This document shows positions 1 through 8,133 of a stretch of 64,000 bases of DNA, in pieces; position 1 is the first letter of the stretch; every line of letters starts with the position of its first letter. The DNA is taken from NCBI RefSeq assembly GCF_036250755.1, contig NZ_CP109583.1, positions 8,736,001 to 8,800,000 of the forward strand. Direction: 5' to 3'. The notes under the pieces were generated by a model that was given only the letters and a program-made list of their open reading frames with translations, ran no database searches and had not been told where the DNA came from. Origin of the DNA: Streptomyces uncialis (GTDB lineage: Bacteria > Actinomycetota > Actinomycetes > Streptomycetales > Streptomycetaceae). Position numbers and translations under genes: made by a program.

Positions 1-489
1 CTGAGCTTCATGATCCCGTTCGACGCCATCGCCATCCCGCTCGCCTCCACCTTCCGCGCCTGGGACCTCCAGAACACCTACGCGGGACTGATCCTCCCGG
101 GCATCGGCAACGGCCTGGCCATCTTCCTGCTGCGCCAGTTCTTCCTCGCGGTGCCCCGCGAACTCGTCGAGGCGGCCCGGCTCGACGGCCTCAGCTGGTG
201 GGGCGTCTTCCGCCGGATCTACATGCCGCTGTCCCGGCCGGCCCTGATCGCCGCGGGCCTGACCCTGTTCACGTTCCAGTGGCAGTCGTACATGTGGCCC
301 CTGCTGATCGGCACCGAACCCGCCAAGCAGCTCGGCCCCATCGCCCTCGGGACCCTCCAGGGACAGATGGTGGTCGACTACGGACAGGTCTTCGCCGCGG
401 CGGTCGTCCTCACCGTCATCCCGTTGGTGGTCCTGCTGCGACTCCAGCGCTACTTCACCCAGTCCATCGCGGGCAGCGGCCTCAAGTAG
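1..489 (+). CDS. Carbohydrate ABC transporter permease, MalG-type (5' truncated)
   Basis: C-terminal part of an inner-membrane permease of the binding-protein-dependent ABC transporter family (MalG/UgpE group). The reading frame is open from the first base of the window, so the true start lies upstream. The cytoplasmic EAA loop is clear around residues 55-75 (EAARLDGLSWWGVFRRIYMP); this is where the ATPase subunit docks. Hydrophobic segments lie on both sides. It is followed after about 100 bases by a nucleoside hydrolase and then a ribokinase-type kinase, so the substrate may be a nucleoside or ribose-like sugar; that is inference from context. The family assignment is secure, the substrate is not. 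Confidence 0.93.
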   Translation: MSFMIPFDAIAIPLASTFRAWDLQNTYAGLILPGIGNGLAIFLLRQFFLAVPRELVEAARLDGLSWWGVFRRIYMPLSRPALIAAGLTLFTFQWQSYMWPLLIGTEPAKQLGPIALGTLQGQMVVDYGQVFAAAVVLTVIPLVVLLRLQRYFTQSIAGSGLK

Positions 490-590
490 CCGTCACGGCC
501 CCCACGACCGCCGCCCCCTCCCGCGACTCCTGACCCGCACCCCCCACTTTCCAGCACTCCCGCACTCCCGCACTCCCCACGAGGTACCCC

Positions 591-1481
591 ATGATCGCGC
601 CCCGACCGTACGACGTCCTGCTCGACACCGACATCGGCAGCGATGTCGACGACGCCCTCGCCCTCGGCGTCCTCCTGGGCTCGCCGGAGGTGTCGTTGCG
701 CGGGGCGACGACGGTGTACGGCGACACCTTGCTGCGCGCCCGGCTCGCCCGTCGGCTCGCCTCGCTCGCCGGGCACGACCTCACCGTGGTCCCGGGCGCC
801 GCCGAGACCCTGTCCGGACGGGAGGTGTGGTGGGCCGGGCACGAGGGCGACGCCTTCGACGACCTCTCCGGCGAGCGGGTGCGCGACGACATCGGCGCCC
901 CCGGCTTCCTCACCGAGTCCGTACGGGCCCGCCCCGGTGCGGTCGACCTCGTCGCCATCGGGCCGCTCGCCAATGTCGCCCGGGCCGTCGCGCACGACGA
1001 GGGCTTCGTGGCCGGTGTGCGCACCCTGTATCTGATGGGCGGCCACTTCGGACCCGGCGCCAAGCCGGAGCACAACATCCTCAGCGACGTCACTGCGGCA
1101 CGAGCCGTCTTCGCGTCCGGTCTCCGTACCGTCGTGACCGGTCTGGAGATCACCACCCGGGTGCGTATCGGGGCCGAAGGGATCGAGACCATCCGCGCGT
1201 CCGGCCCCTACGGCACCGCGCTCGCCCGTGAGATCGACGCCTGGACCGGCTTCACCGGGGAAGGGTGGAGCGTCCCGCACGACCCCATCACGGTGCTGTC
1301 GATGCTGCGCCCCGACCTCTACACCACCGAACGCGGCACCGTCACCGTCGCCGACGACGGAGTGACCTCTTTCCACCCCGACCCGGACGGCACCGTGTCC
1401 CTCGTCACCGACGCCGACCTGGTCACCGTCGCGGACGAGATCGTCAGCCGTATCGTCCGCGCCTCCGAGGGCGTCCGCTGA
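591..1481 (+). CDS. Inosine-uridine preferring nucleoside hydrolase
   Basis: A 296-residue N-ribohydrolase of the IUNH family, which splits nucleosides into base plus ribose. The N-terminal calcium-binding signature is intact: D12, D14, D18, D20 and D21 in DTDIGSDVDDA. The family's asparagine/aspartate motif appears as EHNILSDVTAA near residue 155, and a C-terminal HDP (about residue 228) supplies the last metal/ribose contact. The ATG start follows a purine-rich stretch (cacgagg). It sits between an ABC permease and a ribokinase-like gene, and its stop overlaps the next start by one base (TGATG). The context suggests import of nucleosides, hydrolysis, then phosphorylation of the released ribose. 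Base preference cannot be read from the sequence. Confidence 0.94.
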   Translation: MIAPRPYDVLLDTDIGSDVDDALALGVLLGSPEVSLRGATTVYGDTLLRARLARRLASLAGHDLTVVPGAAETLSGREVWWAGHEGDAFDDLSGERVRDDIGAPGFLTESVRARPGAVDLVAIGPLANVARAVAHDEGFVAGVRTLYLMGGHFGPGAKPEHNILSDVTAARAVFASGLRTVVTGLEITTRVRIGAEGIETIRASGPYGTALAREIDAWTGFTGEGWSVPHDPITVLSMLRPDLYTTERGTVTVADDGVTSFHPDPDGTVSLVTDADLVTVADEIVSRIVRASEGVR

Positions 1482-2407
1482 TGCCCGGGGTCCCGCCGGT
1501 GAACCGCTCCCCGCTGGTCGTCGTCGGCTCCGCCAACGCCGATCTGGTGGTGCGGGTCGGGCGCAGACCCCGGCCCGGGGAGACCGTGCGGGGCGGCGAT
1601 CTCGCCGTCCACCCCGGTGGCAAGGGGGCCAACCAAGCGGTCGCCGCGGCCAGGCTGGGCGGCCGGGTGACCCTGCTCGCGCGGGTCGGGGACGACTCCC
1701 ACGGAGCACTGCTCACCCGCGCCCTGCGCGAGGCCGGGGTGGACTTCCCCGCGCTTCCGTACGGAGACCGGCCCACCGGGACCGCGCTGATCGTCGTGGG
1801 CCCCGACGGCGACAACAGCATCGTCGTGTCCCCGGGGGCGAACGCCCTGCTGTCCCCGGCGGACATCGCCGAACAGCGCGAACGGCTCGCCGCCGCGCGC
1901 GTGCTCTCCCTCCAACTGGAGATACCGCTCGACACGGTCACGGCGGCGGTGGGCGCCGCCGGTCCCACCACCCGTGTGGTGCTCAACCCGTCCCCGCCCA
2001 CCGACCTGCCCGCCGAGGTCCTGGCCCGCTGCGACCCGCTCGTCCTCAACCAGCACGAGGCACGCCACCTGTTGGGCGTGGACACCGCACCGGAGGAGGC
2101 CGCCGTGGCTTTGCTCGCACGCGGTCCCCGTTCCGTCGTCATCACCCTCGGAGCGGAGGGCGCGCTGGTCGCCGAAGGCGACGGGACGACCACCCGGGTG
2201 CCGGGGGAGGAGGTGGCGGTGGTGGACACCACCGGCGCGGGTGACGCGTTCACCGCGGCGCTCGCCTGGCGGCTGTCGGAGGGCGACGGCCTCACCCCGG
2301 CCGTGCGGTACGCGGTCCACGTCGGCGCCGAGGCGGTGTCCGGAGCGGGAGCGCAGAGCCTGTCGCCCCGCGGCCGGACCCCGGGCCCCGCTGTGACGGA
2401 CGGTTGA
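1481..2407 (+). CDS. rbsK: Ribokinase / PfkB-family carbohydrate kinase
   Basis: A 308-residue PfkB-family sugar kinase, best read as ribokinase. It shows the N-terminal substrate-binding signature GGKGANQAVAAARLGG (about residues 46-61) and the C-terminal ATP/catalytic signature DTTGAGDAFTAAL with the catalytic Asp of GAGD. The ATG overlaps the stop of the nucleoside hydrolase by one base, so the two are translationally coupled; a GTG six codons downstream is an alternative start. Ribose freed by the hydrolase would be phosphorylated to ribose-5-phosphate. Another pentose or a nucleoside could be the substrate, since PfkB kinases are not separable by motif alone. Confidence 0.9.
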   Translation: MPGVPPVNRSPLVVVGSANADLVVRVGRRPRPGETVRGGDLAVHPGGKGANQAVAAARLGGRVTLLARVGDDSHGALLTRALREAGVDFPALPYGDRPTGTALIVVGPDGDNSIVVSPGANALLSPADIAEQRERLAAARVLSLQLEIPLDTVTAAVGAAGPTTRVVLNPSPPTDLPAEVLARCDPLVLNQHEARHLLGVDTAPEEAAVALLARGPRSVVITLGAEGALVAEGDGTTTRVPGEEVAVVDTTGAGDAFTAALAWRLSEGDGLTPAVRYAVHVGAEAVSGAGAQSLSPRGRTPGPAVTDG

Positions 2408-2785
2408 CCGCGCGCCCGCTGCCGGAGCCCGCGTCGTCCGCCTCGGCAGCGGGAACCGGCGAATCGGGTGTACCCGACAAGTGGTTGCCTCGGTTTTCGG
2501 TCATGTTTGCGCTCTACATGTAATGCGTCGAGGGCGGGGGGTTCCGGAGGATCTTCACGGGGAGGCCATATCCGCGGGGGAATCTCCTCTTCCGGGGTGG
2601 GCGGGGTGCGCGCGCGAAGGAAGATCACTGCCGTCGGCCCTCGCGTGACCTGCTCCGATGTGTCCGTATGCGAGCCAACCGAACGGACACCCCTGCGCGG
2701 GTCATCACCCTCCGTGTAGGCATGGCCACGGCGGTCCCGATGAACCCAGGGTCGCCGTCAGCCGATTCGCAGGGGGTTATCTGTC
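2408..2785. other. Non-coding stretch upstream of the melC operon
   Basis: 378 bases between the kinase and melC1. No convincing gene; a short open frame inside it has no family resemblance and poor start context. The stretch presumably holds the melC promoter and the end of the upstream transcript. The clearest structure is the 8-bp inverted repeat at 2660-2690. I could not pick a -35/-10 pair with confidence. Confidence 0.6.
2660..2690. repeat. Inverted repeat upstream of melC1 (possible operator)
   Basis: GTGTCCGT and ACGGACAC form a perfect 8-bp inverted repeat around a 15-base centre, ending about 95 bases before melC1. Its placement would suit a regulator site or a leader hairpin. Function is inferred from position only. 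Confidence 0.35.
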
Positions 2786-3214
2786 ATGTCCAGACTTACT
2801 CGTCGTCAGGCCGTGGGGGCCGTGACCGGCGTCGCCGCCGGTATCGCGGTCGCCGGTGTGGCCACCGCCTGGGCGGACACCGCACCGGACAAGGGAAAGC
2901 GCGAGGGCTCGGCGCCCGGTGGCGAGGACGCGTCCTTCGACGAGGTCTTCCAGGGCCGCCGTATCCAGGGCGAGCCCATCGGCGGGGCCGGGGCCCATGC
3001 CTCCGGGCACGGCAAGCACGCGGGCCACGCGGGTCACGAGGTGTACCGCGTCCTGATCGACGGCCGGGAGCTCCAGGTGATGCGCCACGGGAAGAGCGGC
3101 TGGAGCAGCGCGATCAACCACTACGAGAGGTTCGCGACCCCGCTCGACGCCGCGCGCACGGCGGTCACCACCCTCAAGGGCGCCTCTGTCGTCCCCTTCA
3201 ACCCCACCGCCTGA
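2786..3214 (+). CDS. melC1: Tyrosinase cofactor / copper chaperone MelC1
   Basis: A 142-residue MelC1 protein, the helper that delivers copper to apotyrosinase MelC2 and carries it out through the Tat pathway. The N-terminus has a twin-arginine signal (RLTRRQAVGAVTG) followed by a hydrophobic run and an Ala-x-Ala type cleavage region (about residue 30). A His-rich patch (HASGHGKHAGHAGHE, about residues 72-86) is the expected copper-handling region. The C-terminal part contains the conserved YRVLIDGRELQVM and INHYE segments, the latter with the caddie tyrosine region of the family. It lies 15 bases before melC2, the standard Streptomyces melanin operon. Confidence 0.96.
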   Translation: MSRLTRRQAVGAVTGVAAGIAVAGVATAWADTAPDKGKREGSAPGGEDASFDEVFQGRRIQGEPIGGAGAHASGHGKHAGHAGHEVYRVLIDGRELQVMRHGKSGWSSAINHYERFATPLDAARTAVTTLKGASVVPFNPTA

Positions 3215-3229
3215 GACGGGAGCAGCTCC

Positions 3230-4054
3230 ATGACCGTACGCAAGAACCAGGCGAACCTCACGGCCGCCGAGAAGAAGGCCTTCGTCGACGCCGTGCTGGA
3301 GGTCAAGCGCATAGGCGTGTACGACGAGTTCGTCGCCGCCCACCGCCTGCGCTTCGCGCTCGACATGAACACCGGTGTCTACGTGGGTCACTTCGGCCCG
3401 TCGTTCCTGCCCTGGCACCGCAAGTTCCTCATCGATTTCGAGAACGAGCTCCAGAAGATCGACGCGTCGGTGTCGATCCCCTACTGGGACTGGACCGCCG
3501 ACAACACCGTCGCCTCCTCGGTCTGGGCGCCGGACCTCCTCGGCGGCACCGGACGCCCCCTGGACGACCAGGTGATGGACGGCCCCTTCGCGTACTCCGC
3601 CGGCAAATGGCCGATCAACATCCAGGTCGACAGCCGCCCGTTCCTCGCCCGTAATCTCGCCTACCGCGTCCCCACGCTTCCGAGCCGGGCCGAGGTCGAC
3701 GCCGCGCTCGCCATTCCCACCTACGACTCCGCGCCCTTCCGTGACGGCTCGGCGGGCTTCCGGGCCACGCTCGAAGGCTCGGCGGGATATCTGAGCATGC
3801 ACAACCGCGTGCACTCCTGGGTGTGGGGTCAGATGGAGTCGAGCGTCTCCCCGAACGACCCGGTGTTCTGGCTGCACCACTCGTTCGTCGACAAGCTCTG
3901 GGCCGACTGGCACGCGCTCCACCCGACCAGCGCCGAATACCTCCCCGCCGGGGGCACGGTCGATGTGATCGACCTCAACGAGACCATGCCGCCCTGGCCC
4001 AACACGACCCCGCAGAGCATGCTGGACCACACCCCCTTCTACACCTACGCCTGA
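3230..4054 (+). CDS. melC2: Tyrosinase MelC2
   Basis: A 274-residue type-3 binuclear copper tyrosinase that hydroxylates monophenols and oxidises them to quinones, giving melanin outside the cell. All six copper ligands are visible: H38, H54 and H63 for CuA (H63 in LPWHRKF) and H191, H195 and H217 for CuB (MHNRVHSW; FWLHHSFVD). Length matches characterised Streptomyces enzymes with a one-residue offset in the CuB numbering. No signal peptide of its own; export depends on MelC1, encoded just upstream. It is unlikely to be the tyrosine hydroxylase of the nearby antibiotic cluster, which has its own LmbB2-type enzyme at 39533-40519. Confidence 0.97.
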   Translation: MTVRKNQANLTAAEKKAFVDAVLEVKRIGVYDEFVAAHRLRFALDMNTGVYVGHFGPSFLPWHRKFLIDFENELQKIDASVSIPYWDWTADNTVASSVWAPDLLGGTGRPLDDQVMDGPFAYSAGKWPINIQVDSRPFLARNLAYRVPTLPSRAEVDAALAIPTYDSAPFRDGSAGFRATLEGSAGYLSMHNRVHSWVWGQMESSVSPNDPVFWLHHSFVDKLWADWHALHPTSAEYLPAGGTVDVIDLNETMPPWPNTTPQSMLDHTPFYTYA

Positions 4055-4107
4055 CGGCTCCCGAGGGCGGACGCCGCACACGGCGCCACACGGATGCCCG
4101 CCGCCGA

Positions 4108-4148
4108 GGACGCCTCGGCCGGGTCACCGTGGCGGCGGCGAGGCGTCC
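4108..4148 (+). terminator. Hairpin downstream of melC2
   Basis: GGACGCCTCG (4108-4117) pairs perfectly with CGAGGCGTCC (4139-4148), with further pairing possible inside the 21-base loop. It starts 54 bases after the melC2 stop. No T-run follows, which is usual for Streptomyces terminators. Confidence 0.55.
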
Positions 4149-4279
4149 GCCCTCGTCCCCACCCGCGATCGCGGCGACCGCGGCGACCGGGACGACCGGG
4201 ACGACCGGACAGGACCGGCGCGACCGCGGCGATAAAACTCGATTGAAGGGGTTCTGACATTAACTTGCGAAAGAGTTGA

Positions 4280-4309
4280 TTGTATCGGTAATCCCGGGGT
4301 GACTAGGGT
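4280..4309 (+). promoter_or_regulatory. Candidate sigma-70-type promoter for the leader ORF and FAD oxidase
   Basis: TTGTAT (4280-4285), an 18-base spacer and TAGGGT (4304-4309) resemble the Streptomyces HrdB consensus (TTGACN/TAGRRT). Transcription would start near 4316, giving a leader of about 43 bases before the short ORF at 4359. Motif-based call only. Confidence 0.5.
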
Positions 4310-4358
4310 CTGACGCAGGGAAAGAGCGGTCGCGCTATTTCCCTGGAAGGAGTTCGTC

Positions 4359-4469
4359 ATGCTCGAAAGGCTCGCAGAAGAATCGCGTTCCCGCCGTTTC
4401 CCGCAAGCCGAATCGATGAGGGACCGACCGGGCCGGGAATACCGTGACGCCCTCCGGGGGACGATGTGA
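4359..4469 (+). CDS. Short leader ORF, 36 residues, overlapping the FAD oxidase start
   Basis: An ATG with an excellent ribosome-binding site (GGAAGGAG, 4346-4352, about 7 bases upstream) opens a 36-codon frame. Its last sense codon and stop (ATGTGA) overlap the GTG start of the FAD oxidase at 4466. The peptide is charged and Arg/Glu-rich, with no signal or membrane segment. Third-position GC is lower than in neighbouring genes, so it is not a typical structural gene. The arrangement suggests translational coupling or a leader that controls oxidase translation. I recognise no family. The alternative is that it is chance and ribosomes load directly on the GGGGG site before the GTG. Confidence 0.5.
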   Translation: MLERLAEESRSRRFPQAESMRDRPGREYRDALRGTM

Positions 4470-5962
4470 TCGGACGCCGTGAATTCCTCGGAGCGACGGC
4501 CGCGGCCGTCGCCGTCGTCGGCTTCGACCCCCTCGGCCGCGGCTGGGTCACCGAGGCCCAGGCCGCCGAACGGTCCTCCTCCGCGACACCGTTCGCGGGA
4601 GCGCCCGCCCTGGACGGCGAACTCGTCCTCGACGCGCCGTCCCGCGAGGCCGTCGCCACCGACCTCGGCAACATCACGTTCCACACCCCCGGCGCGGTCC
4701 TGCGCCCCGGCTCCGCGCGAGACATCTCCCGGATGATCCGCTTCTGCCGCCGGCACGGCATCCCCGTCTCCCCGCGCGGCCAGGCCCACACCACCTACGG
4801 TCAGGGTCTCTCCGACGGTCTGGTCATCGAGAACCGGTACCTCAAGCGCATCCACTCCCTCGGTCCCACCACCGCCGAGGTGGACGCCGGAATCCACTGG
4901 ATGGAACTCGCCAAGGCGGCCTACGCGCACACGCCCCGGCTGACGCCCCCCGTCCTCACCGGCTACACCGGGCTGACCGTCGGCGGCACCCTCTCCGTGG
5001 GAGGCGTCGGCGGCCTGGTCGGCGGACTGCACACCGGCCTCCAGGTCGACCATGTCCGCGAACTCGAAGTCGTCACCGGCACCGGCGACATCGAGCGCTG
5101 CTCCCGGGACCGCAAGCCCGATCTGTTCGAGTCGGTACTCGGCGGACTCGGCCAGATCGGTGTCATCACGAAGGCGGTCATCGATCTCGTCCCCGCCAAG
5201 CAGCGCGCCCGCAGCTATGTGCTCGGGTACGACGACACCGCCGCGTTCGCCCGCGATCTGCGCCTCCTCATCGAACGGCCCGTCGTCGACCATGTCTACG
5301 CCGAGTTCGTCGCGCCCGGCACCTCACCGACGTACAAGATCCACGCCACGGTCTTCCATGAGCCGGACCAGCCGCCGCACGACCGGACGGTGATCGGTGG
5401 GGTTTCGGGCGTGCCGGAGATCCGGAACACCAGCTATCTGGAACACGTCTTCACCATCGACACCCTGATCGACTCGCTGCGGCAGACCGCTGACTGGGAC
5501 CGGCTCGTCAAGCCGTGGTTCGACGTATGGGTGCCCGGCAGCCGCATCGAGAGCTACCTCGCCGAGCTGATGACGACGCTCACCCCGCGCGACATCGGCC
5601 CCCTCGGCGCCGGACTGATCTACCCGCAGCGCCGCGCCCGGGTCCACAACCCCTACCCCCGGCTGCCCCGGCCCGACGGCTCCGACTGGGCGTTCATCGT
5701 CGATGTCAACACGGTCTCCGCCACCACGCGGCCCGAGCCGGGGTTCGTGGACGAGATGCTCGCCCGCAACAAGCGGCTCTACGCCCGCACCCGCGATCAC
5801 CACAAGGGCACGCTGTACCCGATCGGGTCGGTGCCGCTCACCGAGGAGGACTGGCGCGGTCACTTCGGCGACAAGTGGCCGGCGTTCCGGGCGGCGAAGC
5901 GCCGCTACGACCCGGACCAGTTGCTCGCACGCGGTCAGAACATCTTCCGCGACGGCCGCTGA
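4466..5962 (+). CDS. Tat-exported FAD-linked oxidase (PCMH/BBE-like family)
   Basis: A 498-residue FAD-dependent oxidoreductase. The N-terminus is a twin-arginine signal (GRREFLGATAAAVAVVG), so the enzyme acts outside the cytoplasm. The PCMH-type FAD-binding fold spans about residues 70-250, with PRGQAHTTYGQGL (about 105-117) near the pyrophosphate site and VGGTLSVGGVGG (about 172-183) typical of cytokinin-oxidase/aldonolactone-oxidase-like proteins. The C-terminal substrate domain ends in RYDPDQLLARGQNIF, the usual end of this family. The GTG at 4466 follows GGGGGACGAT and overlaps a short upstream ORF. The substrate is unknown. Since it borders a PBD cluster, extracellular oxidation of a mature metabolite is possible, but strong hairpins separate it from that cluster. 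Confidence 0.88.
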   Translation: MIGRREFLGATAAAVAVVGFDPLGRGWVTEAQAAERSSSATPFAGAPALDGELVLDAPSREAVATDLGNITFHTPGAVLRPGSARDISRMIRFCRRHGIPVSPRGQAHTTYGQGLSDGLVIENRYLKRIHSLGPTTAEVDAGIHWMELAKAAYAHTPRLTPPVLTGYTGLTVGGTLSVGGVGGLVGGLHTGLQVDHVRELEVVTGTGDIERCSRDRKPDLFESVLGGLGQIGVITKAVIDLVPAKQRARSYVLGYDDTAAFARDLRLLIERPVVDHVYAEFVAPGTSPTYKIHATVFHEPDQPPHDRTVIGGVSGVPEIRNTSYLEHVFTIDTLIDSLRQTADWDRLVKPWFDVWVPGSRIESYLAELMTTLTPRDIGPLGAGLIYPQRRARVHNPYPRLPRPDGSDWAFIVDVNTVSATTRPEPGFVDEMLARNKRLYARTRDHHKGTLYPIGSVPLTEEDWRGHFGDKWPAFRAAKRRYDPDQLLARGQNIFRDGR

Positions 5963-6016
5963 TCCCGCGCGGACCCGTCTGAGCTCTTCCGGAAGGACTG
6001 TTTCCGCAGGGGCGTG

Positions 6017-6049
6017 GGGGAGGCCCGGACATCATGTCCGGGCCTCCCC
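6017..6049. terminator. Strong bidirectional hairpin between convergent genes
   Basis: GGGGAGGCCCGGAC (6017-6030) and its exact complement GTCCGGGCCTCCCC (6036-6049) enclose a 5-base loop. The 14-bp perfect stem lies 55 bases after the FAD oxidase stop and downstream of the GGT-like gene on the other strand, so it can end both transcripts. Confidence 0.85.
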
Positions 6050-6094
6050 GTTCCGCTGCCCGCGTCCTTGGCGGCGCCCGGCAGATCCGCCTGT

Positions 6095-6121
6095 CCCCGG
6101 CCGGAGCGAGTCCGGCCGGGG
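6095..6121. terminator. Second hairpin between convergent genes
   Basis: CCCCGGCCGGA (6095-6105) and TCCGGCCGGGG (6111-6121) form an 11-bp perfect stem with a 5-base loop. It lies 76 bases from the end of the GGT-like gene and with the hairpin at 6017-6049 makes a double terminator that marks the left edge of the PBD cluster. Confidence 0.75.
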
Positions 6122-6196
6122 CATTTCCGTGGGTGCGCTCTCCGGCGGTGCCCTTCCCTTCGGCGAGCTTTCCGTCGGTACGCGACGGCGCAGGAC

Positions 6197-8008
6197 TCAG
6201 CGCGCCACGGCGTACGACTGGCGGCCACGCGGACTCGCGGCGGCCAGCAGCAGGTCCCGCTCGGTGTCCACACCGACCGCGCACACCTTGCCCAGCGAGA
6301 ACTCCGGCGCCAACTGCACCTCATGGCCCCGGCGGCGCAGCTCCTCCACCACCTCGGGGTCGCAACCGGCCTCGACGACCAGCCGCCTGGGCGCCGACTC
6401 GTGCGGGGTGAACGACGCCGCGAAGTGATCGGTGTGGAACGCCAGGGTCTCCGTCGCCGCCTGGAGATCGAGGCCGAAGTCGGCCACCGCGAGGAAGAAC
6501 CCGAGCGTCCACTGGTCCTGCCGGTCGCCGCCCGGGGTGCCGAACGCGAGCACCGGCGCGCCGTCCTTGAGCACCAGGCTCGGGCTGAGCGTGGTGCGGG
6601 GACGGCGGCGGGGGCCGAACGCGTTGGGGTGGCCCGCCTCCAGATTCATCGTCTGCGCCCGGGTGCCCAGCGACAGGCCCGTGCCGGGGACGACCGGGGA
6701 GCTCTTCAGCCAGCCGCCGCTGGGCACGGCCGCCACCATGTTGCCGAACCGGTCGGCGACCACGACGGTGCAGGTGTCGTTGCGGGCCTCGGTGGCCCGC
6801 ACCACCGTCGGCAGCCCGTTGTGGATCTGCGACATCCAGTGCTCCCGCGAGGGCGGCACCGGGTCCGACCCGTACCGCGGTATGTGCGGCGCCCGTCCGC
6901 CCGGGGAGCCCGGACGCAGCTCCGACGCGGCCTTCGCCCCGATCAGAGCGCGCCGCTCCCGGGTGTAGCCGGGGCTCAGCAGCTCGTCCAGGGGCACGTC
7001 CGCGTGGTCGGGGTCCCCGTACCAGGCCTCGCGGTCGGCGAAGGCGAGCTTGGAGGACTCGGCGACCGTGTGCAGGTATTCGGCGCTGCCGAGGCCCATA
7101 CCGCGCAGATCGAAGCCCTCCAGCAGCGCCAACTGCTGGAGGAAGACCGGGCTCTGCGACCAGACCCCCGGCTTGTGGACCGTGAGATCCCCGTACGCCA
7201 GATGCGCCGAATCCTCCACGGTGGCCCGCCAGTCGGCCATGTCCTGGCCGGTCAGCAGGCCCTTGTTGCGGCGGCCGGTGGAGTCGAGGACCTCGGTGGA
7301 GGAGACGTAGGCGTCGATCGCCTCCGCGACGAACCCCCGGTAGAAGGCCCGTTCGGCGGCGGCGATCTGCGCCTCCCGCCCGCCCGGCGCGGCGGCCGCC
7401 TCCCGCAGCAGCCGCTTGTAGGTGTCCGCGAGCACCGGGTTGCGGAACCGCGAACCGGCGGCCGGCGGCCGTCCGCCGGGGAGGTAGACCCGCGCCGACT
7501 CCTTCCACTCGGTCTCGAACAGCGGGGCCAGCACCTCGATGGCGTCGGCGGCGCCCGCCAGCAGGGGGTGGCCGTGCTCCGCGTACCCGATGGCCGGATC
7601 GAGGATGTCGGCGAGCGGCAGGGTGCCGTGCTCCGCCAGCAGCCGCATCCAGGCCCCGAACGCGCCGGGCACCACGGCGGGCAGCAGACCCGACCCCGGC
7701 ACCTGGTGCAGCCCGAGGTCCGTGATGCTCTCGATGGTCGCCGCCCGCGGGGTCGGCCCCTGACCGCACACCACCTGCACCCGGCCCGTGGACGCGCTGT
7801 AGGAGACGATCGGGACATCGCCGCCGAGGCCGTTGTAGTGCGGTTCGACCACTTGCAGGACGAAACCGGCGGCGGCCGCCGCGTCGAAGGCGTTGCCGCC
7901 CTTCTCCAGCACCGACATGGCGGCCGCCGACGGCAGCCAGTGTGTCGAGGAGACGGCGCCGAAGATGCCGCTCAGCTGCGGCCTTCCCGCTTGGATGCCT
8001 GCGTTCAT
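6197..8008 (-). CDS. Gamma-glutamyltransferase-like protein, LmbA-type C-C bond hydrolase candidate
   Basis: A 603-residue Ntn-hydrolase of the GGT superfamily. Family features are present: FDAAAAAGFVLQVVEP near residue 45, the GLGGD segment near 60, and the self-processing region NDTCTVVVADRFGNMV near residue 410, where the first Thr after NDTC would become the nucleophile. The downstream VPSGGWLKSSPVVPGTG and FGTPGGDRQ are typical of the actinobacterial acylase-like subgroup. In lincomycin and PBD clusters, GGT homologues (LmbA family) are known to cleave a C-C bond, removing the oxalyl side chain during alkylproline formation, and the presence of LmbB1/B2/X/Y homologues in this window supports that role. 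The start at 8008 has an AAAGG site; an ATG at 8047 is possible. Confidence 0.85.
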   Translation of the reverse strand: MNAGIQAGRPQLSGIFGAVSSTHWLPSAAAMSVLEKGGNAFDAAAAAGFVLQVVEPHYNGLGGDVPIVSYSASTGRVQVVCGQGPTPRAATIESITDLGLHQVPGSGLLPAVVPGAFGAWMRLLAEHGTLPLADILDPAIGYAEHGHPLLAGAADAIEVLAPLFETEWKESARVYLPGGRPPAAGSRFRNPVLADTYKRLLREAAAAPGGREAQIAAAERAFYRGFVAEAIDAYVSSTEVLDSTGRRNKGLLTGQDMADWRATVEDSAHLAYGDLTVHKPGVWSQSPVFLQQLALLEGFDLRGMGLGSAEYLHTVAESSKLAFADREAWYGDPDHADVPLDELLSPGYTRERRALIGAKAASELRPGSPGGRAPHIPRYGSDPVPPSREHWMSQIHNGLPTVVRATEARNDTCTVVVADRFGNMVAAVPSGGWLKSSPVVPGTGLSLGTRAQTMNLEAGHPNAFGPRRRPRTTLSPSLVLKDGAPVLAFGTPGGDRQDQWTLGFFLAVADFGLDLQAATETLAFHTDHFAASFTPHESAPRRLVVEAGCDPEVVEELRRRGHEVQLAPEFSLGKVCAVGVDTERDLLLAAASPRGRQSYAVAR

Positions 8009-8133
8009 CGCGTCGGACCTTTCTGTGTCACTGCGTGTGCGTGTACCCATGGACGGGGGTTCGGGTGCCCTCCGAGGCCACCCGGAACCCCGTCCATGGG
8101 CAGACGGGGGAGGGAGCGGCCAGGGCCCTCGCG

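Larger units (their letters stand above)
4055..4358. other. Non-coding stretch: melC terminator and promoter for the FAD oxidase
   Basis: 304 bases between melC2 and the leader ORF. It contains a hairpin (4108-4148) that probably ends the melC transcript, and a promoter-like pair (4280-4309). The part from 4255 to 4340 is distinctly AT-richer than its surroundings, as expected for a promoter. No gene seen. Confidence 0.6.

Noticed and set aside
2468..2719. Small plus-strand open frame upstream of melC1.
   Set aside because: Composition is not protein-like for this genome, no ribosome site, no recognisable motif.
3230..4054. MelC2 tyrosinase as the tyrosine hydroxylase of the PBD pathway.
   Set aside because: The cluster has its own LmbB2-type heme hydroxylase coupled to the L-DOPA dioxygenase. 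melC is a standard melanin operon separated by terminators.
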